DNA of 8,592 nt from Burkholderiales bacterium. GTDB lineage: Bacteria; Pseudomonadota; Gammaproteobacteria; Burkholderiales; Casimicrobiaceae. The stretch lies in assembly GCA_031257235.1 (NCBI GenBank), contig JAIRPA010000035.1:1-8592 (forward strand). The letters are read 5' to 3'. The notes under the pieces are model-generated. The model saw nothing but the letters and a program-made list of their open reading frames with translations. It was not told where the DNA came from and did not search any database. A program made the translations under genes and the position numbers. Shown here piece by piece: positions 1-4,294 of this stretch (its first letter is position 1; each line of letters begins with the position of its first letter).

Positions 1-741
1 CATCGGGTCGAAGTTTTCGATAGAACACACAATGATGCAGTTATCGTGTTTATCGCGCACGACCTCCATCTCAAACTCTTTCCAACCCAAAAGCGATTCT
101 TCAATCAAAAGCTCGTGAATGGGGGAGAGTTCTAACCCGCGCGTGCAAATCGCGCGAAACTCTTCGGGATTATAAGCAATGCCCCCGCCCGTGCCGCCTA
201 AGGTAAACGAAGGACGAATCACGACAGGATAGCCTGAATTGCCGTTCATCTCGGCAATTTGTTTTTGCACGGCTTTGGCTTCATCCCACGAATGCGCCAC
301 GCCGGAACGCGCCGATTGCAAGCCGATTTTGTCCATCGCTTCTTTGAAGTGTTGGCGATCCTCCGCTTTGTCGATGGCTTCCGGCGATGCGCCGATTAAC
401 TCGCAATGATATTTTTGGAGTAAGCCCTGCCGATGCAAATCCAACGCGGCATTAAGCGCGGTCTGCCCGCCCATCGTCGGCAATATGGCGTCGGGACGCT
501 CTTCGGCCAAGATGCGCTCCAAGACCTCGGTGGTGATGGGCTCAATATAAGTTTTGTGCGCCATTTCCGGGTCGGTCATGATGGTGGCAGGATTACTGTT
601 CAACAAAATGACGCGATACCCTTCATCACGCAGAGCTTTGACCGCCTGCACGCCGGAATAGTCAAATTCGCAGGCTTGACCAATCACAATAGGGCCTGCG
701 CCGATAATCAAAATACTTTTAATGTCTGTACGTTTGGGCAT
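1..741 (-). CDS. carB: Carbamoyl-phosphate synthase large subunit, N-terminal part (runs off the left edge)
   Basis: Large, ammonia-using subunit of carbamoyl phosphate synthase. It makes carbamoyl phosphate from bicarbonate, two ATP and ammonia channelled from the CarA glutaminase, for cytoplasmic pyrimidine and arginine synthesis. Reading back from the ATG at 739-741 gives 247 residues beginning MPKRTDIKSILIIGAGP. Visible are the N-terminal nucleotide-fold motif GAGPIVIGQACEFDYSG (about residues 14-30), the PTMGGQTALN segment (about 108-117) and the glycine-rich ATP-grasp motif RPSFTLGGTGGG (176-187). The family is usually about 1,070 residues, so roughly a quarter is present, covering the start of the first ATP-grasp (carboxyphosphate) half. 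The frame is open to base 1 with no damage. It lies 27 bp after carA on the same strand, so the two are almost certainly co-transcribed. The ribosome site is weak (AAAGATAGAG-like). Identification is secure. Confidence 0.97.
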   Translation of the reverse strand, partial: MPKRTDIKSILIIGAGPIVIGQACEFDYSGVQAVKALRDEGYRVILLNSNPATIMTDPEMAHKTYIEPITTEVLERILAEERPDAILPTMGGQTALNAALDLHRQGLLQKYHCELIGASPEAIDKAEDRQHFKEAMDKIGLQSARSGVAHSWDEAKAVQKQIAEMNGNSGYPVVIRPSFTLGGTGGGIAYNPEEFRAICTRGLELSPIHELLIEESLLGWKEFEMEVVRDKHDNCIIVCSIENFDPM

Positions 742-768
742 GAATAAACTCTATCTTTAATTCAAATA

Positions 769-1986
769 CTACGCGCGCGCGTCCATCAAGGAAACAAAAC
801 GCTCAAACAAAGGAATGATGTCGTGCGGTCCGGGGGAGGCTTCGGGGTGTCCCTGAAAACAAAACGCCGGCGCATCGGTGCATTCAAAGCCTTGCAATGA
901 ACCGTCAAAAAGAGAGACGTGGGTCACACGCGTGTGGGGGGGCAGGGTATCGGCATCAACGGCAAAGCCGTGATTTTGCGAGGTGATCCACACGCGTTTT
1001 GAGGCTAAATCCAACACGGGATGATTCGCGCCGTGATGACCAAATTTCATCTTGAACGTTTTGGCACCCACCGCGAGCCCCAAAATTTGATGTCCCAGAC
1101 AAATGCCGAACATCGGCACGCGACGGGCAAGCCATGTTTTTGCGGAAGCAATCGCGTAGTCGCAGGGTTCGGGGTCGCCCGGGCCGTTCGACAAAAAGAT
1201 GCCGTCAGGTTTTAGTGCGGCGACTTCGTCCACCGGGGTTTGTGCGGGGACGACGGTGACGCGACAACCGTGCGCCGCCAAAAGCCGCAAAATATTTCTT
1301 TTGACGCCGAAATCATAGGCAACGACATGATGACGATAAGATGCCAAGCGACCAAAGCCGGAGGTAATATTCCACGTGGTTTCTTCCCAGAGGTAGGGTT
1401 TTGGGGTGGAAACTTCCCGCGCCAAGTCCATGCCGGCCAAGCCCGGAAAGCGGCTTAATTGCTCGCGCGCTTGGGAAAGCCGTGTTTCACGGTCTTGGTT
1501 TGCCGTTGCCGCCGGGGCGGTGACAATGGCGCCGGCTTGCGCGCCGGAGGTTCGCAATTTTTGCGTCAACGCCCGCGTGTCAATGCCGGCAATCGCCACC
1601 ACGCGATGACGTTTTAGGTAGCCGGACAAGGTTTCTTCTTGGCGGAAATTGGAGGACAACACCGGTAAATCCCGAATAATCAAGCCGCTTGCGTAAGGCA
1701 TAGGGGCTTCGGCGTCTTGGGCATTCACCCCGACGTTGCCGATGTGCGGATAGGTCAGCGTGACCAATTGCCGCGCGTAGCTCGGATCCGTCAAAATTTC
1801 CTGATAACCGGTCATGGCGGTGTTGAACACAACTTCGCCGACGGTCTCCCCGTCGGCGCCGATAGAAAACCCCTGAAATACGGAACCGTCCGCCAAGACA
1901 AGCCAAGCGACCGGAAAAGCGGGACACAATTGAACTGACGATGCCAATGCAACCATCGGAAATCTTTCTTTATTGATGAAGAACAT
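769..1986 (-). CDS. carA: Carbamoyl-phosphate synthase small (glutaminase) subunit
   Basis: Glutamine amidotransferase subunit that hydrolyses glutamine and passes ammonia to CarB. The longest reading is 405 residues. The small-chain N-terminal domain is clear (FNTAMTGYQEILTDPSY at about 54-70, LTYPHIGNVG at about 77-86, RDLPVLSSNFR at about 105-115). The class I glutamine amidotransferase domain follows, with SNGPGDP at 266-272, nucleophile Cys296 in GICLGHQ, and His380 and Glu382 in QGHPEA, so the catalytic triad is complete. The start is uncertain: ATG at 1984-1986 gives ten extra residues (MFFINKERFP), while ATG at 1954-1956 gives a 395-residue protein (MVALASS...) preceded by the purine run AAAGAAAGA. 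I favour 1956 slightly, because homologues begin only a few residues before the LVLADGSVFQG strand. carB follows after 27 bp. The promoter at 2015-2042 would serve both starts. Confidence 0.96.
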   Translation of the reverse strand: MFFINKERFPMVALASSVQLCPAFPVAWLVLADGSVFQGFSIGADGETVGEVVFNTAMTGYQEILTDPSYARQLVTLTYPHIGNVGVNAQDAEAPMPYASGLIIRDLPVLSSNFRQEETLSGYLKRHRVVAIAGIDTRALTQKLRTSGAQAGAIVTAPAATANQDRETRLSQAREQLSRFPGLAGMDLAREVSTPKPYLWEETTWNITSGFGRLASYRHHVVAYDFGVKRNILRLLAAHGCRVTVVPAQTPVDEVAALKPDGIFLSNGPGDPEPCDYAIASAKTWLARRVPMFGICLGHQILGLAVGAKTFKMKFGHHGANHPVLDLASKRVWITSQNHGFAVDADTLPPHTRVTHVSLFDGSLQGFECTDAPAFCFQGHPEASPGPHDIIPLFERFVSLMDARA

Positions 1987-2014
1987 GCGCTTTTAAGGGC
2001 GCGGAATAAAGCGC

Positions 2015-2042
2015 ATTATGCCCGATGCTTTCCCAACGTTAA
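2015..2042 (-). promoter_or_regulatory. Candidate promoter for carA-carB
   Basis: On the minus strand a -35-like TTAACG (2037-2042, 4 of 6 to consensus) is separated by 16 bp from a -10-like CATAAT (2015-2020, 5 of 6). Transcription would begin near 2008, leaving a leader of about 20 or 50 nt depending on which carA start is used. No attenuator hairpin is visible in that leader. A second -10-like TAGAAT lies upstream at 2086-2091 but lacks a partner -35. Sequence match only. Confidence 0.5.
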
Positions 2043-2108
2043 GGAGGTAAAAAAGGCAATCGGGGCGCCATTAAAAAAACGCATAATTCTAACATGAGAG
2101 GCATTACG

Positions 2109-2152
2109 GGGATCAGGGATCAGGAAACAGGAATCAGGAATCGTTCGGCAAA
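2109..2152 (+). repeat. Heptad repeat array A plus TTCGGCAAA tail
   Basis: Five tandem 7-bp units in the order GGGATCA, GGGATCA, GGAAACA, GGAATCA, GGAATCG (2109-2143) are followed by TTCGGCAAA (2144-2152). The same unit and tail recur at 3705-3741 in the same orientation and at 8446-8480 inverted; a related array without the tail is at 8174-8208. It lies between the divergent carA and abiE promoters. Function unknown. Confidence 0.8.
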
Positions 2153-2171
2153 GCCTGCCCGATGGGCGTTA

Positions 2172-2200
2172 TTGACTTTTGTGCAAGTTTAGATAATAAT
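2172..2200 (+). promoter_or_regulatory. Strong sigma-70-like promoter for the abiE operon, with overlapping inverted repeats
   Basis: TTGACT (2172-2177, 5 of 6) and AATAAT (2195-2200, 5 of 6) are separated by 17 bp. Transcription would start near 2207, about 24 nt before the ATG at 2231. This argues against the longer reading frame that opens at 2162, because that start lies upstream of the promoter. Two inverted repeats surround the -10: ACTTTTG (2175-2181) with CAAAAGT (2215-2221), and TGTGC (2180-2184) with GCACA (2205-2209). AbiEi-family antitoxins are known to repress their own promoter by binding inverted repeats, so these are candidate operators. That part is inference. Confidence 0.6.
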
Positions 2201-2230
2201 AAAAGCACATCTATCAAAAGTGGCAATCCA

Positions 2231-2821
2231 ATGTTACCTGTAGAGCTTCAATCAACCTTAAACCGGAACGGCGGTATGGTATTTGCCGCTCAAGCAAACA
2301 AAGCGGGTATTTCAAATGAGCGGCTACGGTTGTTGGTCAAGGCAGGGGAGTTGGAGCGCGTGGCTTTTGGTGTCTATGCTTTGCCGGATCGGTTTGTTGA
2401 TGAGATGTTTGCTGCCCAAACACGATGCGCCAAAATTATTTATTCTCACGAAACAGCGCTTTTTCTGCACGATCTTACAGACAGAGACCCGCTTGACTAT
2501 ACGGTAACGGTGCCGACAGGTTATAACGCATCAAGGCTACGCGAGCGCGGGTTCACCGTGTTTACGATTAAGCGGGAACTGCATCTTCTTGGCGTTACAA
2601 AACTCACCACTCTGTTTGGTCATAGGGTTGTTGCTTATGATTTGGAGCGTACCCTTTGTGATTGTTTGCGCAACCGCAACAAAATGGATATTGCCGTCGT
2701 CACAGATGCCGTTAAACGTTATGTTCGCCGAAGCGATAAAAACTTAAACGTACTGATGAGAATGGCGGAAACTTTCTGCGTTGCAAAATTACTAAGAAAT
2801 TACATGGAAGTTCTTCTATGA
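2231..2821 (+). CDS. abiEi: AbiEi-family antitoxin / transcriptional autorepressor
   Basis: Antitoxin half of an AbiE type IV toxin-antitoxin pair. In characterised systems it represses its own promoter through an N-terminal winged helix-turn-helix and prevents toxicity through its C-terminal domain, without a stable toxin complex. From ATG 2231 it is 196 residues. A winged-helix segment spans about 1-52 (GGMVFAAQANKAGISNERLR, then GVYALPD). The AbiEi core follows, with YSHETALFLHDLTDRDP at about 71-87 and the family-typical DLERTLCDCLRNRNKMD at about 137-153. I chose 2231 over the in-frame ATG at 2162 because a promoter occupies 2172-2200 and the extra 23 residues (MGVIDFCASLDNN...) look like read-through. 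A weak AAGTGG ribosome site precedes 2231. It overlaps abiEii by 4 bp. Base composition is more A+T rich than carAB or hrpA, consistent with horizontal acquisition. Confidence 0.88.
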   Translation: MLPVELQSTLNRNGGMVFAAQANKAGISNERLRLLVKAGELERVAFGVYALPDRFVDEMFAAQTRCAKIIYSHETALFLHDLTDRDPLDYTVTVPTGYNASRLRERGFTVFTIKRELHLLGVTKLTTLFGHRVVAYDLERTLCDCLRNRNKMDIAVVTDAVKRYVRRSDKNLNVLMRMAETFCVAKLLRNYMEVLL

Positions 2822-3690
2822 ATACATCAACGAGGTTAAAGGCGCTTCTTCGTAATCGTTCCGACAAAGCAAACACAAAAGCTGAAATACTTCTGAGAAC
2901 TTATCTGTTTGAGAGGTTCTTGGAGCGTGTTTCCGTATCTAACTATAAACAACACTTCATTTTAAAGGGAGGAATGCTGATTTCGGCAATGGTTGGAATT
3001 AACGCGCGCACCACCATGGATATGGACGCCACCCTTTTGGGGAAAACGCTGACTTCACAAGAAATCCAAACCATTATGTCCACAATTATTCGCGCTCCGA
3101 TAAACGACAACATTGCCTTTGTGATTCACGGTATTGAAGAAATTCGTGAAGAGGCAGATTATCCCGGCTATCGTGTTTCTGTTGCGGCATCCTATGGTAA
3201 AACGCGTCAGGCGCTCAAGATAGACATCACAACAGGCGATCCGGTAACGCCATCGGCGATTGAATACAAATACAAGTTAATGTTTGAAGATAGATACATT
3301 AACATCATGGCGTATAACACCGAAACCGTTCTTGCGGAAAAATTTGAGACCATCATCACTCGCGGTATTGCTAATACCCGCATGAGAGATTTTTACGACA
3401 TTTACATCTTAACGACAACGCAAATATTTGACATAAATTCATTTAAAGCAGCGCTTTATAAAACGGTTGATCGTCGCGGCACGGTTAAATCATTGGCGGA
3501 TATGTTTGAAACAATACAAGAGATAACCCAAAGCTCTATCATGCTTAACCTATGGCAAAGGTACCGGTTAAAATATAACTACGCTACCACAATGACTTGG
3601 GAGATGATTACTGATTCAGTGAACCAATTAGCTCAAAAAGTTGCTCCGTTAAACGGAAACAATCCTGATGACGGAGATAATAAAAAATAA
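2818..3690 (+). CDS. abiEii: AbiEii/AbiGii-family nucleotidyltransferase toxin
   Basis: Toxin half of the pair. Family members are polymerase-beta-fold nucleotidyltransferases; mycobacterial MenT relatives add nucleotides to tRNA acceptor ends and so block translation, and AbiE systems give phage resistance by abortive infection. The 290-residue protein keeps the expected motifs: KGGMLIS (50-56) with MDMD (67-70) for the metal site, KIDITTGD (134-141) for motif II, AEKFE (173-177) for motif III and RDFYD (190-194) for motif IV. Nothing critical appears missing, so it should be active. The C-terminus ends in a polar tail (NNPDDGDNKK). The ATG overlaps the abiEi stop (ATGA at 2818-2821), and GGAAG at 2806-2810 is a well-spaced ribosome site inside abiEi, giving coupled translation. 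Its substrate cannot be read from sequence. Confidence 0.92.
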   Translation: MNTSTRLKALLRNRSDKANTKAEILLRTYLFERFLERVSVSNYKQHFILKGGMLISAMVGINARTTMDMDATLLGKTLTSQEIQTIMSTIIRAPINDNIAFVIHGIEEIREEADYPGYRVSVAASYGKTRQALKIDITTGDPVTPSAIEYKYKLMFEDRYINIMAYNTETVLAEKFETIITRGIANTRMRDFYDIYILTTTQIFDINSFKAALYKTVDRRGTVKSLADMFETIQEITQSSIMLNLWQRYRLKYNYATTMTWEMITDSVNQLAQKVAPLNGNNPDDGDNKK

Positions 3691-3704
3691 GTCCCTGCGT
3701 TTCA

Positions 3705-3741
3705 GGAATCAGAGGTCAGGGATCAGGGATCGTTCGGCAAA
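3705..3741 (+). repeat. Heptad repeat array B plus TTCGGCAAA tail
   Basis: Four 7-bp units, GGAATCA, GAGGTCA, GGGATCA, GGGATCG (3705-3732), are followed by TTCGGCAAA (3733-3741). Same orientation and same tail as array A upstream of abiE. It begins 14 bp after the abiEii stop and leads straight into a GTGAAAACCTAC segment shared, inverted, with 8430-8454. Confidence 0.8.
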
Positions 3742-3766
3742 AAGTGAAAACCTACACTCGCGTGTT

Positions 3767-3791
3767 CGCCAAAAAGTACTACTTTTTGGCG
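3767..3791. repeat. Near-perfect 25-bp palindrome
   Basis: Arms CGCCAAAAAGTA (3767-3778) and TACTTTTTGGCG (3780-3791) match over 12 bp around a single central C. It occupies the same position in mosaic copy 1 as the hairpin at 8397-8424 does in copy 2. With a 1-nt centre it would extrude as a DNA cruciform or act as a protein site more readily than it would form a compact RNA hairpin. Confidence 0.75.
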
Positions 3792-3799
3792 GTTGAACC

Positions 3800-3831
3800 A
3801 AAAAAGGACAGGCAGAGCCTGATCCTTTTTT
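3800..3831. terminator. Bulged A-tract/T-tract hairpin, copy 1; possible bidirectional terminator after abiEii
   Basis: Outer arms AAAAAAGGA (3800-3808) and TCCTTTTTT (3823-3831) pair, as do inner arms CAGGC (3809-3813) and GCCTG (3817-3821), with a 3-nt loop and a single unpaired A at 3822. The stem ends in a U-run when transcribed in either direction, so it could stop abiE transcription about 110 nt past its stop codon. It is the reverse-orientation member of a four-copy family. Confidence 0.5.
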
Positions 3832-3900
3832 GCGGGAAAGGCGATAAAACCGGATTGCGGGTCGAGACCGCTTGTGACGCAGCCTAAAGGCTGAGTGTGG

Positions 3901-3922
3901 ATTCTGCGACTTCGCGCAGAAT
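3901..3922. repeat. ATTCTGCG hairpin
   Basis: Arms ATTCTGCG (3901-3908) and CGCAGAAT (3915-3922) flank ACTTCG. The wider GTGGATTCTGCG (3897-3908) is repeated inverted at 3979-3990. A related hairpin with the same arms but a longer insert is at 8211-8251. Confidence 0.7.
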
Positions 3923-3929
3923 GACGGAC

Positions 3930-3951
3930 GGGACGCCGAGGGCGGCGTCCC
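3930..3951. repeat. GC-rich hairpin
   Basis: Arms GGGACGCCG (3930-3938) and CGGCGTCCC (3943-3951) pair perfectly over 9 bp around AGGG. No T-run follows, so it is not a standard intrinsic terminator. Confidence 0.65.
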
Positions 3952-4004
3952 CTTGCGCCTGATCACTAGTTTCTGAAACGCAGAATCCACTCCGCCTTTC
4001 CTAC

Positions 4005-4036
4005 AAAAAATCGTCGGGGTCTCCCCGCGATTTTTT
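4005..4036 (+). repeat. Bulged A-tract/T-tract hairpin, copy 2
   Basis: Outer arms AAAAAATCG (4005-4013) and CGATTTTTT (4028-4036), inner arms CGGGG (4015-4019) and CCCCG (4023-4027), unpaired T at 4014 and loop TCT. It is preceded by CGCCTTTCCTAC and followed by GGAAATTCAGGCCGGCAAA, flanks shared with the copy at 8338-8369. It ends in a T-run and could terminate transcription in either direction. Confidence 0.75.
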
Positions 4037-4048
4037 GGAAATTCAGGC

Positions 4049-4078
4049 CGGCAAAAAGTAGGGGTTCACTTTTTGCCG
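4049..4078. repeat. CGGCAAAAAGT hairpin with 8-nt loop
   Basis: Arms CGGCAAAAAGT (4049-4059) and ACTTTTTGCCG (4068-4078) surround loop AGGGGTTC. The right half repeats the CCTAC-to-TTCGGCAAA module found next to heptad arrays B and D. The hairpin at 8397-8424 has the same architecture and a related 8-nt loop, AGGTTTTC. Confidence 0.7.
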
Positions 4079-4088
4079 AATAAAAAAG

Positions 4089-4107
4089 CCCCCTTTATGA
4101 AAGGGGG
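4089..4107. repeat. CCCCCTTT hairpin
   Basis: CCCCCTTT (4089-4096) and AAAGGGGG (4100-4107) pair over 8 bp around ATG. An A-run precedes it on the plus strand, so read on the minus strand it would be a GC-rich hairpin followed by T-rich sequence. A second small hairpin, CAGGC/GCCTG, follows at 4111-4123. Confidence 0.6.
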
Positions 4108-4130
4108 TGGCAGGCGAAGCCTGACGGGGG

Positions 4131-4171
4131 TTTGCGTTTTTCGGGACGGACAAGTCCGTCCCCTACGCAAA
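4131..4171. repeat. Nested hairpin
   Basis: The inner stem GGGACGGAC (4143-4151) with GTCCGTCCC (4154-4162) has a 2-nt loop. An outer stem, TTTGCGT (4131-4137) with ACGCAAA (4165-4171), encloses it. It abuts the third A-tract hairpin. Function not apparent. Confidence 0.6.
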
Positions 4172-4199
4172 AAAGTAACCGGCTTTGCCGGTACTTTTT
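4169..4199 (+). repeat. Bulged A-tract/T-tract hairpin, copy 3
   Basis: Outer arms AAAAAGTA (4170-4177) and TACTTTTT (4192-4199), inner arms CCGGC (4179-4183) and GCCGG (4187-4191), unpaired A at 4178 and loop TTT. It is followed by GGGAAATTATTACCGGCAAA, a diverged form of the flank seen at copies 2 and 4. It ends about 50 bp before the hrpA -10 candidate. Confidence 0.7.
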
Positions 4200-4249
4200 G
4201 GGAAATTATTACCGGCAAAAAATGGAACATTTTTTGCCGCCGCCCCATT

Positions 4250-4255
4250 TATAAT
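4250..4255 (+). promoter_or_regulatory. Candidate -10 element for hrpA
   Basis: A perfect TATAAT lies 40 bp before the hrpA ATG, at the right-hand edge of the repeat block, predicting a start near 4262 and a leader of roughly 33 nt. No good -35 is visible at 16-18 bp; the nearest TTG (TTGCCG, 4234-4239) is too close. It could be activator dependent or a chance match. Confidence 0.4.
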
Positions 4256-4294
4256 CCGATGCACGAACGATGACCCAACAAAACCAACACCCAC

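Larger units (their letters stand above)
3733..3922 (+). repeat. Mosaic intergenic repeat, copy 1 (forward)
   Basis: After heptad array B the modules run: TTCGGCAAAAAGTG leading to CCTACAC (3733-3757); a 12-bp palindrome CGCCAAAAAGTA with a 1-nt centre (3767-3791); a bulged A-tract/T-tract hairpin (3800-3831); GCGATAAAACCGGATTGCGG (3841-3860); and an ATTCTGCG/CGCAGAAT hairpin ending AGAATGACG (3901-3926). The same order is found on the opposite strand at 8454-8207. The exact ends are uncertain. Confidence 0.7.
3695..3983. repeat. 289-bp segment bounded by 11-bp inverted repeats
   Basis: CTGCGTTTCAG at 3695-3705 is perfectly repeated in inverted form as CTGAAACGCAG at 3973-3983. The segment contains the heptad array and four hairpins and has no coding capacity. 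The size and ends fit a small non-autonomous mobile element, but I see no clear target-site duplication, so the call rests on the inverted ends alone. Confidence 0.4.
3691..4294. other. Gene-free, palindrome-dense intergenic block between abiEii and hrpA
   Basis: About 600 bp with no convincing gene; open frames here have low-complexity translations and run through hairpins. In order it holds a heptad array (3705-3732), a GGCAAAAAGTGAAAACCTAC module (3736-3755), hairpins at 3767-3791, 3800-3831, 3901-3922, 3930-3951, 4005-4036, 4049-4078, 4089-4107, 4111-4123, 4143-4162 and 4169-4199, and a perfect TATAAT at 4250-4255. Several modules recur in the block after hrpA. An 11-bp inverted repeat brackets 3695-3983. 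Confidence 0.8.

Noticed and set aside
2041..2055. AAGGAGGTAAAAAAG on the plus strand, a perfect Shine-Dalgarno-like sequence
   Set aside because: No start codon follows at a usable distance and no open frame begins there. It is more likely spacer upstream of the minus-strand carA promoter.
2086..2091. Second upstream -10 (TAGAAT, minus strand) for a tandem carA promoter
   Set aside because: No recognisable -35 at the right distance; that position falls in the heptad array.
2109..2143. Heptad arrays as a CRISPR or plasmid-type iteron origin
   Set aside because: The units are 7 bp with no spacers, arrays have only 4-5 units, and no cas, rep or partition gene is nearby.
2162..2230. Longer start for abiEi at ATG 2162
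   Set aside because: The -35/-10 promoter at 2172-2200 lies inside this extension and there is no ribosome site before 2162; family resemblance begins after 2231.
3709..3990. Minus-strand open frame of 93 codons in the abiEii-hrpA gap
   Set aside because: It runs straight through the heptad array, four hairpins and the shared 20-mer. Its Arg/Ser/Pro-rich translation comes from repeats, and similar peptide pieces would appear at 8292-8483 from the inverted copy. No ribosome site or family resemblance.
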